A stretch of DNA of 42,430 nucleotides from Paenibacillus sp. JCM 10914 (GCF_001315105.1 NZ_BAZR01000040.1:1-42430); one strand, 5' to 3'. Shown: positions 16,789-25,439, numbered from the stretch's first letter. Numbers and translations: made by a program. The notes: generated by a model not told the origin, from the letters alone.

Positions 16789-16817
16789 TTAGACCTCGGA
16801 GCCGGTGAAATAGTTTT
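16789..16817 (-). promoter_or_regulatory. Candidate ECF promoter for the sigma/anti-sigma operon
   Basis: On the minus strand AAAACT (16812-16817) and GTCTAA (16789-16794) are separated by 17 bases. They resemble the AAC and CGTC-type elements of ECF promoters. It lies about 100 bases upstream of the sigma gene start. Confidence 0.3.
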
Positions 16818-16860
16818 AAGTTTGCGCAAAAAATAAGAAGTTGAAAAATATTCCATGGTC

Positions 16861-16889
16861 TTAACACAAGCTTTTAACGATGTTACGAT
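16861..16889 (+). promoter_or_regulatory. Candidate promoter of the MFS leader
   Basis: TTAACA (16861-16866), an exact 17-base spacer and TACGAT (16884-16889). The start would fall near 16896, inside or after the first ribosome binding site of the leader peptide. If this is the real promoter, the second site (GGAGGT at 16914) and its ATG-TAG may be the true leader. Confidence 0.4.
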
Positions 16890-16903
16890 ATGAGGAATAT
16901 AAA

Positions 16904-16975
16904 ATGCACGTACGGAGGTCAGAACATGTAGGTTTTTCTACCCATATCAACACAATTAAATACAGAATGGGGTAG
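16904..16975 (+). CDS. Leader peptide of the MFS exporter (23 residues)
   Basis: A reading frame of 23 codons starts at an ATG with GAGGA 7 bases upstream. It ends in TAG four bases before the MFS start codon. The peptide is basic (starts MHVRRSEHVG, ends TIKYRMG). Inside it a second GGAGGT site precedes a minimal ATG-TAG (16926-16931). The frame passes through the left arm of a hairpin that hides the MFS ribosome binding site. This is the geometry of antibiotic-inducible translational attenuators. No match to a known leader is claimed. Confidence 0.45.
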   Translation: MHVRRSEHVGFSTHINTIKYRMG

Positions 16976-16980
16976 AAAAA
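16933..16980 (+). promoter_or_regulatory. Ribosome-binding-site-sequestering hairpin before the MFS gene
   Basis: The 11-bp arms TTTTTCTACCC (16933-16943) and GGGTAGAAAAA (16970-16980) are perfectly complementary. The right arm holds the GGGGTAG ribosome binding site and the A of the start codon. In the folded RNA the MFS start would be hidden; a ribosome paused in the leader peptide would open it. Confidence 0.55.
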
Positions 16981-18200
16981 TGAAAAGCAGATCATTCCGC
17001 TATCTCTGGATCGGTCAGGGTCTCGCCAATTGCGGTGATTTATTTTACATTGTCGGCCTGATGGCGATTGTCCACGGGATAACGGGGTCAGCCTTGTTTA
17101 TGGCGATGATTCCCTTTGCAACGACGATGGCGCGTTTTATCAGCGGTAGCCTGGCGCCCGTATTGATGGATCGATACAGCCTCAAGTTGCTGCTCACGTC
17201 CTCCCAGATCGGAAAAACGGCCGTGTTGTTTCTATTATTACTGAGTTACTACGTGTTGGGGGAGCGGGAGGTGACGGTCTACGCCATACTCGGATTCGTA
17301 TTCCTCATTTCGCTGCTCGATGGCTGGGCGGCACCAGCTAGCCACGCGATGCTGCCACGCCTGGTCGATCCCGGTGAGTTAACGAAGGCTAACAGCTTCG
17401 TGGCGCTCGTTGATCAGATGATACAGCTTGGTGGCTGGGCTGTAGGCGGACTGTTGGTCGTCAGCCTAGGCGGTAGTAACGTAGTCTGGTTAACGCTGCT
17501 TCTTGCGACGGCAGCTGCTGTTTTCATGAAGCTGATTGAGGATCAGTATGAGCCGGTGAGGAGCCCGGCCAAACCGAGTGAACCGTATGGGAGCTCGATC
17601 CGGGAGGGGTGGGTGCTGATTTGGAAGCAGCCATCGCTTCGAGCGATCCATGTGATATATGTACTGGAGACGATAGCGGGCGTCATCTGGATTGCCGCGA
17701 CTATCTATGTTTACGTGGCCGAAGTGCTGCACAAGGAAGAGGCGTGGTGGGGATACATTAACGCCAGTTTTTTCCTCGGACTTTTGCTAGGTGGCTGGTT
17801 CGCGCTTAGAGGCGCGGGACGGATTGACCGCAATGTTCCTAAATTTGTCATGTATTCTTCCTTTGGCATCAGTCTCATGACATTCGGCTTCGGGATGACT
17901 TCAGTGCCTTGGCAGGCGCTCTTATTCTCGGCAGGATTCGGTATATTCGAGCAGGTGAAAGCTGTGTCCCTACAGAGTACCTTACAGCGCAGTGTGTCGG
18001 TTCAACTGCTGCCGAAGGTTTATGCGGCTCAAAGCGCATTGATCTCGCTTGTATTCGGCGTATCTACACTGTTGTTTGGATTGATTACGGATCAGTTCGG
18101 TGTAAGGGCTACGTATTTCATCGCGGCGACGGTGTTGTTCATCTCCGGATGCTACGCCGTACGGATACGAGGAAGGTTGCCGGAAGCGAGACTAGAATAG
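16980..18200 (+). CDS. MFS transporter, probable drug exporter
   Basis: A 406-residue major-facilitator protein with about 12 membrane segments. It begins FRYLWIGQGLANCGDLFY and has an early DRYSLK loop between helices 2 and 3. This is the layout of the MefA/MFS_3 type of drug exporters. A central loop (about residues 185-205, EPVRSPAKPSEPYG) separates the two halves. The ATG follows GGGGTAG, which sits in a hairpin arm with a leader peptide upstream. That architecture suggests ribosome-targeting drug induction. The substrate is not known. A bidirectional terminator follows. Confidence 0.82.
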   Translation: MKSRSFRYLWIGQGLANCGDLFYIVGLMAIVHGITGSALFMAMIPFATTMARFISGSLAPVLMDRYSLKLLLTSSQIGKTAVLFLLLLSYYVLGEREVTVYAILGFVFLISLLDGWAAPASHAMLPRLVDPGELTKANSFVALVDQMIQLGGWAVGGLLVVSLGGSNVVWLTLLLATAAAVFMKLIEDQYEPVRSPAKPSEPYGSSIREGWVLIWKQPSLRAIHVIYVLETIAGVIWIAATIYVYVAEVLHKEEAWWGYINASFFLGLLLGGWFALRGAGRIDRNVPKFVMYSSFGISLMTFGFGMTSVPWQALLFSAGFGIFEQVKAVSLQSTLQRSVSVQLLPKVYAAQSALISLVFGVSTLLFGLITDQFGVRATYFIAATVLFISGCYAVRIRGRLPEARLE

Positions 18201-18220
18201 ACAAAGCCAATTCATGTGAT

Positions 18221-18255
18221 AAGGCTCTCCACGCATAGTAGCGGGAGAGCCTTTT
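18221..18255. terminator. Bidirectional terminator between MFS and repeat-protein genes
   Basis: Stem AAGGCTCTCC/GGGAGAGCCTT with a 12-base loop. T-run of four on the plus strand. Convergent genes end on either side. Confidence 0.8.
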
Positions 18256-18262
18256 ATTGATG

Positions 18263-21200
18263 TTACTCAGTAGGTCCGATGGCAATCCAGGATAGGAAGC
18301 CGTAGGCTAAATCACAGTTAGGCTGGCGGCTGACTTCGAGCACCGCTGTATCCTCACGCTGGGATTTTAGGGAAATCAGGAATGCAGGATTGTTGCTCAT
18401 TCCGACAATGACATAATTAATTCCGAGGAAAGACTCGTCGAATTGTACCGTAATCTCAGTCAAATCTTCCGTATCGAATGCAAATGGAGCCATTCCGAAT
18501 TGCTGCAATTTGGCTTCACCTGCCGTACCTCGTACTGGTGTGAAGTTCATATGCTGTGGCGTGACGGTTGCTTCTGCCAGCTGCTGGCCCGTAACGGCGC
18601 CTTGGCTTAAATGCTCGGTCGTAATGGCACCTTGACTTAAATGCTCTGCCGTAATGGTGCCTTGGCTAAGATGCTGACTCGTAACAGCTCCTTGACTTAA
18701 ATGCTCTGCCGTAACAGCGCCTTGGCTAAGATGCTCGCTCGAAATGGCACCTTGGCTAAGATGCTGGCCCGAAACGGCGCCTTCACGTAGATGCTCTGTC
18801 GTAACAGCGCCTTGGCTCAGATGTTCACTCGAAACGACACCACTGCCCAGCTTGGTGCTGTTGATGCAGCCTTCAGCGAGTGTAAACTGACGGAATGCAT
18901 CTGGTCCAAGATGGCGGCTGTCGATTGAACCGTCCGCGATATGCCTTCCAGTCAGAGTGCCTTCATTGATATGTGAAGCCGTAATCTCGCCCTTCGCAAT
19001 TTTACTTCCGACAATACTTCCATCCTGCAGCAGCTCGGTTGTAATCGCACTCGCTTCGATATGATGGGTGCCAACACTATGCTCCTGTATATGGTGAGGA
19101 AGAACAGAGCCTTCGGCCAATTGGCGGGATTTAACCGCACCGGATTGTAATTGGTCTACACCGACACTGTCTGGTTGCAGATGGATGTTGCCAACAACGG
19201 AATCGGCCAGATGGGCGGAATTAATCGAGTAAGGCGCCAGATGATGACTATCGATGGAGAATGGCTCCACATGTTTAGAGCCAACGGCTTTTTCGGTCAG
19301 ATGCGTACTCTGTATACTTTCTTCTGCAATATGCTGGGAAAGAATAGCGCCATCAGCGATATGTGCAGATTGAATATTGTTATGTTGAATATGCTCAGCA
19401 AGGACAGAGCCTGAGGCCAGGTGTCGATCGGTCACGGAACTCTCGCTGATATGCTGTGCTAATACAATCTCGGCATCCAGATGATCCGAGCGAACACTGG
19501 CTTCTTGCAGATGCACAGCCGAGATGGAGAGCGGCTTAATCTTATCCCCGGTCACGGCACCTGCCTGAAGGATGGCATTCGAGACGGCCGATGGCGTGAG
19601 ATGTGATTCTACAATCGATTGTGCTTCAAGTTTGGCGCCCGGAACGCTACCATCGGCAAACAGCAACTCTGCAGTTCGACTTTCATCCGCCAAGTGGTTT
19701 AACGTGATGGACTTCTTCTTCAGGTGATAGCCGTGAATAGCTTCCTGAACGATGTGTTTGCCTGAGACGGATTCAAGCCCAAGGTGTGTTCCGTCAACTG
19801 ATTGCGGCACCAGTTTCTCTGAAGTGATCGCTTGGCGCTGAATGACCTCGGACGTAACGGAATTCGGTGATAGATGAGTTGATTGGACAGACAGCCGCGC
19901 GAGTTTCCCGGCGGTTACGCTGCCGTCCGCAAGCTTGGATGAGGTAACGGCTAGGTCCGTCAGCTTGTCGGTAGACACACTCTCCGGTGACAGCTTAAGC
20001 GAAGTGACCGCGTGATCGCCCAAATGCCGAGGCATAATGGCCCCATCTCCGATGGAGGATTCGGTTACGCTGCCACTCGCAATCTTACCAGAAGTCACTG
20101 CTCCAGGAGCAAGTGCTTCTGTCTCAACGCTAGCCACTTGCAGGTGACGGCTTGCGATCGAACCATCCGACAAATGCGCGGTTTGAATCGTTCCATCCTG
20201 TATGGCATCCGCTCCAATGCTATTCCTCGCCATATGTTGCTGTGTAATGGCACGACTCGCAATATTCCCTGAGGTTACACCGTTCAATGCGATAACAGCG
20301 CCGCCCACCGAACCTAAGGCAAGTTTACTGCTGGTCACGCTTTCTGGTGCCAGTTGCGTTTCTCCAACAGAATTCGTCTGCAAATGTTGTTTCCCAACCG
20401 AGGCATTGTTCAGATGGGAAGGACCGATCGCTTGCGAACGGATGGAGGCCCCGGTTACGCTCTCTGGCGCAAAATGCTGGGCCAATATAGTACCGTCCGC
20501 AATATGGATGGTTTTTACCGAGTCTGTTGCCAGATGCTCGGATTGAATGGACTCCGGCGCAACCTGCTCGGATTCCACGGCCCCCTTAGCGAGATGACGT
20601 GTTTGTACGGCCTGATTAGCGATTTTCTGAGGCAGTATGCTTTGATCGGCGATTTTGGATGCAGTCACCGCCTGCTCAACCAATTGAGCAGTATGAACCG
20701 ATTGGTCGGCGAGTTTGGTACTTGTGACGCTGTTCTCGCTCAGATGAACCGTGGTGATGGCATTCTGAGCGATCTGACCCTGCCCAATCGCTCCAAGTTG
20801 AATCTGTTCTGTCCCTATGGATCTTTCAACTAAATGAGAAGCATCGAGGGAACCCGACTGGATATGGTCGGCGCCGATAGCTCCGCTCGCAATTTGTTCC
20901 GGTCCAATCGTGCCTTGAGCGATATGCTGTGCTGTAACTACACCTAATGCCAGGTGGTCGTGTTCTATGGATTGCTGCTGAATGTGGGAACTGTCAATCG
21001 CGTTATTCGCAATTTTTGCACCGGTTACGGCACCATCACGTAACTTTGAGGTTGTGACGGCCAGATCGGCCAGTTTAGAGTTATGGACCGCCTCGTTTGT
21101 TAAGTGCCGAGTCTCCACAGCGCTGGAGGCCAGTTTCCCGCCATGTACTGCCTGATCCTCTAATAATTCGGATGTAACGATTAACTGCTGCAGATGTCGC

Positions 21201-21913
21201 GCCGTGATGGCACCGTCCGCAATTTTGTTCCCTTCAACGGCATGATCGGCGAGCTTCTGAGGTGTGATGCTTCCATCCTTGATTTTGCTTGCGTTCACAG
21301 CCCCGTCCCTAAGTTTGCGCGTCGATAATGCTCCGTCCGTCAGGTGATCACCAGTAACCGTTAGCGGAGCAATCTTGTCGGATGTGACGGCTTCGTTGGC
21401 GAGATGAAGACTTGTGACGCTGTAGTCCTGAAGTGCCTCAGCTCCAACGGCGCCGCGCCCTATTTTCGATTCCGTAATGGCCCTGGAAGCGATGCGATTC
21501 TCTGTAATGGCATACTCACCGATATCCTCGGTGTATATGAAGGCACTCTTAAGATTAGGCATTTCTTTCTCAGCGATGAATTGCAACTGCTCGGTCTCCT
21601 GTTCAGGAAGAGTGTTCAACTCAGTAGATACCGAGTACGTCTCAAATTCCATAACTTCCGATTCTTCTGAATCCGATTCCTCTGTAGTTTGAATGTCGAT
21701 GGGACTCGATTCAGATTCCAGATCCACCATATCGGTTAGATCTTCCCCCAATTCGGCAAACACTCCTCTTGAGAGGATGTGGGCGTTTTTGCCTCTTATC
21801 GGATTGTTTTCTTTACCGATATCGCGTTCTACCATCTCGAGTTCCCTCATATTGGGATCTATTCTGTACTGTTGGGTAAAGGCAGATGGTGCGTTCTTTT
21901 TCTTTTTTTTCAT
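18263..21913 (-). CDS. Giant decapeptide-repeat protein (WIAG-tail-like)
   Basis: A 1216-residue protein of three parts. Residues 1-134 are low-complexity: they start with a run of lysines (MKKKKK), followed by an acidic stretch. There is no signal peptide or membrane segment. Residues 135-1125 hold 99 consecutive repeats, 98 of exactly ten residues and one of eleven. The consensus is [SA][VI]x[STG]x[HK][LI]xxx, so a hydrophobic residue falls every fifth position. Residues 1126-1216 are a globular C-terminal domain ending YGFLSWIAIGPTE, like the WIAG-tail proteins of Paenibacillus. The last repeats (residues 1026-1105, mostly EHLSQG) are nearly identical. The five-residue periodicity suggests a pentapeptide-type beta-helix. 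A sigma-K-like promoter upstream hints at a spore-surface role; that is inference. Confidence 0.85.
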   Translation of the reverse strand: MKKKKKNAPSAFTQQYRIDPNMRELEMVERDIGKENNPIRGKNAHILSRGVFAELGEDLTDMVDLESESSPIDIQTTEESDSEESEVMEFETYSVSTELNTLPEQETEQLQFIAEKEMPNLKSAFIYTEDIGEYAITENRIASRAITESKIGRGAVGAEALQDYSVTSLHLANEAVTSDKIAPLTVTGDHLTDGALSTRKLRDGAVNASKIKDGSITPQKLADHAVEGNKIADGAITARHLQQLIVTSELLEDQAVHGGKLASSAVETRHLTNEAVHNSKLADLAVTTSKLRDGAVTGAKIANNAIDSSHIQQQSIEHDHLALGVVTAQHIAQGTIGPEQIASGAIGADHIQSGSLDASHLVERSIGTEQIQLGAIGQGQIAQNAITTVHLSENSVTSTKLADQSVHTAQLVEQAVTASKIADQSILPQKIANQAVQTRHLAKGAVESEQVAPESIQSEHLATDSVKTIHIADGTILAQHFAPESVTGASIRSQAIGPSHLNNASVGKQHLQTNSVGETQLAPESVTSSKLALGSVGGAVIALNGVTSGNIASRAITQQHMARNSIGADAIQDGTIQTAHLSDGSIASRHLQVASVETEALAPGAVTSGKIASGSVTESSIGDGAIMPRHLGDHAVTSLKLSPESVSTDKLTDLAVTSSKLADGSVTAGKLARLSVQSTHLSPNSVTSEVIQRQAITSEKLVPQSVDGTHLGLESVSGKHIVQEAIHGYHLKKKSITLNHLADESRTAELLFADGSVPGAKLEAQSIVESHLTPSAVSNAILQAGAVTGDKIKPLSISAVHLQEASVRSDHLDAEIVLAQHISESSVTDRHLASGSVLAEHIQHNNIQSAHIADGAILSQHIAEESIQSTHLTEKAVGSKHVEPFSIDSHHLAPYSINSAHLADSVVGNIHLQPDSVGVDQLQSGAVKSRQLAEGSVLPHHIQEHSVGTHHIEASAITTELLQDGSIVGSKIAKGEITASHINEGTLTGRHIADGSIDSRHLGPDAFRQFTLAEGCINSTKLGSGVVSSEHLSQGAVTTEHLREGAVSGQHLSQGAISSEHLSQGAVTAEHLSQGAVTSQHLSQGTITAEHLSQGAITTEHLSQGAVTGQQLAEATVTPQHMNFTPVRGTAGEAKLQQFGMAPFAFDTEDLTEITVQFDESFLGINYVIVGMSNNPAFLISLKSQREDTAVLEVSRQPNCDLAYGFLSWIAIGPTE

Positions 21914-21950
21914 AACCGCGCGCTCCTTCCGAAGACAAATTTATCTCCGG

Positions 21951-21978
21951 TATCATATGCAGCGGGGTGGGCGGCTGT
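21951..21978 (-). promoter_or_regulatory. Candidate sigma-K promoter of the decapeptide-repeat gene
   Basis: On the minus strand CATATGATA (21951-21959) fits the sigma-K -10 CATANNNTA. An AC (21977-21978) lies 17 bases upstream in the expected -35 place. The start codon is 38 bases downstream of the -10. Sigma-K acts in the mother cell during late sporulation. Short motifs of this kind also arise by chance. Confidence 0.35.
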
Positions 21979-22044
21979 CACTATATACTGTTGGCATATA
22001 GCATAGTCCGGTGGTGGGACGCTGCGATCTGTCGAAACAGCAAA

Positions 22045-22067
22045 GGACCCGGCCAGAGGCCGAGTCC
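22045..22067 (-). terminator. Orphan terminator-like hairpin on the minus strand
   Basis: On the minus strand a 10-bp stem GGACTCGGCC/GGCCGGGTCC with one G-U pair and a 3-base loop is followed by TTTGCTGTTT. It lies upstream of the repeat-protein promoter, so it would end a transcript coming from 22068-22345, where no gene is seen. Confidence 0.35.
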
Positions 22068-22611
22068 CGAATGGGGCGCGAAATGCGCATATAAAATTTA
22101 ACCCCTGATACCGCCATCTGGCCGTACAGTCGGTTCCGTTTGATTGAAGTTTCGTCTAAGAATCATTACTTCCAAAACAACAAAAGCCCTGCCTCTCTTT
22201 CGTCCTTGCGGCTCCGATGACCGCTCCAGTGTGAATCAGAAAACCATTCCGTAAAACTCTTACTCTTTGGGTCATTCAAATAGGAATTTTCACTTCATCT
22301 GAGTTGTTATACGATTATTCGAGGAACTTACGGGGTTAAACTTTGTGCAACGATTCTATGAGTATACCACGTTTTTTAACAATCGGCAACTGGTTTGTGA
22401 TATTTTAGGAGACCATTGTGAAAAAGCGCTTGATTTTTTGCCTGAATCCAACGATATTCATATTAACAGTTATTTCTTGCAGGATTCGCGTTTACATAAT
22501 GCTCGTTGCCATTTCGTGTCGAACCTGCGTATGGAATATCCGGGTTCTTTTGTCCTGTCCGACTGCTGAATTTACAATGTTACTATTTTTGCTGATGAAA
22601 GTAGGCGTACC
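22068..22611. other. Long stretch without a convincing gene
   Basis: About 540 bases between the repeat-protein leader and the HD-GYP gene. A 74-75 codon frame exists at 22345-22645 but has poor initiation signals and no recognisable sequence. A minus-strand stretch at about 22160-22240 has short stems around GGAGCCGC but matches no RNA family that I know. Confidence 0.3.
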
Positions 22612-24116
22612 ATGCAACTGTATAAGTCTTTTCTTAAACAGCTAATCCGAAACTACATGATCGGATCGATAGCGGCTGTGTTTGTTGTGGGCGGCGTATT
22701 AATGGTAACGACTCTGGAGGTATCCTTTGAGGAGGGTGCCCGCTTAATGATCATACTGGCCATTTCTTTCATGATCATGATTGCGTCGGAGCTTCTGGTG
22801 TTTCTTAAGAACCTGAGACCGATTCGTGCTGGGTTTACGGAAGAAACACCGGATTTGGACACTTTGGAAACAGCCTACTTGAGCGTTCATCGCATGCCGA
22901 GATTATCGGTTTACCGTATCTTCGGACCTCACCTACTGGGTTTATCCATACCGGCGGTGCTGCTGACGGTATGGATGCTGGAACAGGGCAAATTGAGCTT
23001 TCCGCCTTTTTATATCTGGCTGGCTTCACTTGGAGCGATACTACTGGCAAGCTGCCATGCCATGATTGAGTTCTTCCTGACGATTGCGGCGATACGTCCC
23101 TTGATCAAGGAGATCCGCCGGCAGGCGTTATCCCGTTACGGCGTGGATTTCTCGCTGGAAGGTCATGTGTTTATGGCGATCCGCACGAAATTTTTGCTCA
23201 GCACGATGCTGATCGGGACTTTTCCTTTGTTTCTGTTCAGTCTAGCCGTCCAGATACGCTTGGAAGGACTTAGTCAGATCATTGCACAGCAATATTGGGG
23301 CTGGGCGGGATTTATTCTGTTGTTGGGCGTAGGGTTTGCTACGTAGGGGCGTGGCTACTAACACAGGATTTACAGCGTCCTATCCGCCAATTGTATCGGG
23401 CGATGAACGAGATTAAAGAAGGACGGCTGATTCAAACCTCTAATCTATATTCAGATGAATTCTCAACGCTTATCGCAGGCTTTAATATGATGGTACGCGA
23501 GCTTCAGGGACGGGAAGATCGTAATCGTAAACTGCTGGACAGTTATTTTGCAGCACTTGCAGCCGCACTGGATGCAAGGGACCCCTATACGGCAGGCCAC
23601 TCGCTCCGGGTGGCTGAATATTCGGTGGTCATCGGACATTTGGCTGGGCTGCGTCAAGAGGATATCGATCTGCTGTATAAGACGGCGCTGTTGCACGATA
23701 TCGGCAAGATCGGTGTTCGCGATAATGTACTGCTGAAGGAAGGGAAACTGACGGCAGAGGAATTCGATCAGGTTAAAGCGCATCCGGCGCAAGGGGAGAA
23801 TATTCTGCTTCAGATCGAGCCACCAGATGCGATGGCTCCATATTTGGAAGGGGTACGCTCCCATCATGAACGATATGACGGCGCTGGTTATCCTGACGGA
23901 CTGAAGGGACAGGAGATTCCGCTGTTCGGGCGGATTATCGCCGTTGCTGACGCATACGATGCCATGACATCGGATCGTCCTTACCGCAGCGGGATGAAAT
24001 CCGTGGATGCACTCAACATCCTGGAAGCTGGCCGGGGAACACAATGGGACCCCGATTTCGCCGGCATGTTCGTGAAGTATATGCGGAAAGAGAAGAAAAT
24101 GATAGCGATTCGATAA
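22612..24116 (+). pseudogene. Membrane HAMP/HD-GYP phosphodiesterase, frameshifted
   Basis: Two frames together encode a protein of about 501 residues if one base is restored near 23330-23347. Residues 1-245 hold about six membrane helices. A HAMP-like linker (DLQRPIRQLYRAMNEIKEGRL) follows. The C-terminal HD-GYP domain has HSLRVAEYS, the HD pair in LLHDIGKIGV, HHERYDGAGYPDGLKG, and DAYDAMTSDRPYRSG. The domain hydrolyses cyclic di-GMP. The break leaves both halves unspoiled, so it is likely a base-call deletion rather than an old pseudogene. No proper -1 slippery heptamer lies at the break. Initiation signals for the N-terminal ATG are weak (TAGGCG). Confidence 0.75.
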
Positions 24117-24120
24117 ATAG

Positions 24121-24166
24121 AAGACAGCCTACCGCTGGCACTTTCGAGCCAGAGGGGCTGTCTTTT
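24121..24166. terminator. Bidirectional terminator between HD-GYP and tatC genes
   Basis: A long stem-loop with arms AAGACAGCC/GGCTGTCTT, an inner CTGGC/GCCAG stem, and T-run of four on the plus strand. Confidence 0.75.
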
Positions 24167-24170
24167 GACA

Positions 24171-24934
24171 TTACAGTGACAACTGAACGCCATCCGTGTC
24201 CGCATGCTCGACTTCCAACTCCCGCTTGCGATACATCCAGCTCGCTAGCCATGTGCTGATCTCGTAGAGTGCGATAAGGGGTATCGCTACCATGAGGTGA
24301 GAGACGAGATCCGGCGGAGAGATAAGAGCAGCAATGATAACGAGCAGAACATAGGCATATCGTCTCATCGAATGAAGGATGGACGGACTGAGTATGCCGA
24401 TCCGGGTCAGGAATAACACAACAACCGGCAACTCGAAGGCGAGGGATAACGGGATGATGATACTGAACATGAACCAAAATATTGGGATACACCGTAGGTT
24501 TCGACCAAATTCATTTGGCTGTTAATACCTGTCGTAAAGGCAAGGCTCATCGGGAACACAACGAAATAGGCAAATGCGACTCCGATGATGAAGCAGATGG
24601 CGGAGAATGGGACGAAACGAAGTGCCGCTTTCTGCTCACGGCCACTCAGGCCTTGATTGACGAATAACCATGTCTGGTACAAGGCGAAGGGCAACGTCGG
24701 CAGCAGCGACAGCACGATACCGATGCTCATGTAGATCCGCAGCCCGTCCCACGGAGAGAAGACGTTCCAGGTAACCTGAAAGGCGGGAGAGTGGAGCTTC
24801 AACAAGGTCAGCACATACGGTGCTGCAATCAACCCGGCAATCATACTTAGAATAAAGACTGCCGCGACCAGGAGAATCCGTTTTCTAAGCTCGGCAATGT
24901 GCTCAAGTACGGTCATCGTATCGTTGTACTTCAT
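24171..24934 (-). pseudogene. tatC: Sec-independent protein translocase TatC, frameshifted
   Basis: TatC is the six-helix receptor of the twin-arginine translocase, which exports folded proteins. The first frame has the conserved LEHIAELRKRI start and SPWDGLRIYMSIGIVLSLL, then GREQKAALRF. The second has SIIIPLSLAFELPVVVLFLTR and ISPPDLVSHLMVAIPL. They join near 24476 after restoring one T in a run of four on the minus strand. That rebuilds QYFWFMFSI and gives 254 residues, the normal family length. The ATG at 24934 has AAGGAG correctly spaced, and is preferred over an upstream GTG inside that site. The regulator gene upstream ends 19 bases before, so both form an operon. It probably serves the Tat substrate encoded divergently. 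Confidence 0.88.
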
Positions 24935-24953
24935 AACCTTCACTCCTTATCGA

Positions 24954-25205
24954 TTAGCGGAAGATGGGCGAGCAGCGCTGCTTTTTGGACTGTTTTAATT
25001 GCTTTAGTTCGTAAGTATTAAATCCCTCCTGCATTTTTTGATGAATCTCCTGAATGGTCGTTACATCTTCGAAAGAATATCGGCGGTTACCTCCTTTGGT
25101 ACGTTCCGGAAAGATTAATTTCCGTTCCTCATAATAACGAATCTGCCGTTCGCTTAAGCCAGTCAGCTCACACACAACTCCAATACTCATCACCTTACTC
25201 TCCAT
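24954..25205 (-). CDS. MerR-family regulator resembling TnrA/GlnR
   Basis: An 83-residue protein whose first 65 residues form the winged helix of the nitrogen regulators: SIGVVCELTGLSERQIRYYEERKLIFPERTKGGNRRYSFEDV matches the TnrA/GlnR type closely. The C-terminal part is short and ends CSPIFR, so the usual glutamine-synthetase-contact tail is reduced compared with TnrA (about 110 residues). The ATG follows AGGAGGT. It is encoded upstream of tatC on the same strand and divergent from the oxidase operon. A TnrA/GlnR box lies in the intergenic region, so it is a plausible local controller, though the main TnrA or GlnR could also act there. Confidence 0.82.
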   Translation of the reverse strand: MESKVMSIGVVCELTGLSERQIRYYEERKLIFPERTKGGNRRYSFEDVTTIQEIHQKMQEGFNTYELKQLKQSKKQRCSPIFR

Positions 25206-25387
25206 GACCTTTACCTCCTGTGTTAGTATGATGAACCCAGAGCTATCAACAGCCAGCTATGGATGACAACCAGAAGAAGATAAAACGGTAAGAAATGGTC
25301 AATTGCATTCAGAATGGAAGGATTTATGACATGATTTTATGAAAAAGGAATGAAAAATGCAATCCTTTTTCAAAAATAAAAAAACTA

Positions 25388-25404
25388 TGTAAGGATTCCT
25401 GACA
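25388..25404 (+). promoter_or_regulatory. TnrA/GlnR box
   Basis: TGTAAGGATTCCTGACA fits TGTNAN7TNACA at all fixed positions. Its centre (25396) is about 50 bases upstream of the start predicted from the -10 TAAGAT at 25434-25439. That is the distance reported for TnrA-activated promoters. Confidence 0.65.
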
Positions 25405-25433
25405 GAAAATAAGTCAAATCCACATTTCTCTGC

Positions 25434-25439
25434 TAAGAT
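25434..25439 (+). promoter_or_regulatory. -10 element of the oxidase operon
   Basis: TAAGAT, with only a weak -35 (AAGTCA, 17 bases upstream). A poor -35 next to an activator site fits a promoter that needs TnrA-type activation. Confidence 0.4.

Noticed and set aside
16926..16931. ATG-TAG start-stop as the certain leader of the MFS gene
   Set aside because: The GGAGGT there also encodes Arg codons of the 23-codon leader; without a mapped transcript start both remain possible, so it is kept only as an alternative.
22345..22645. Two overlapping 74-75 codon frames before the HD-GYP gene
   Set aside because: Weak starts, unusual cysteine-rich composition, no recognisable domain; probably chance.
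23320..23350. Programmed -1 frameshifting in the HD-GYP gene
   Set aside because: GGGTTTG is in the wrong phase for a slippery heptamer, and four other breaks of the same kind occur in the window.
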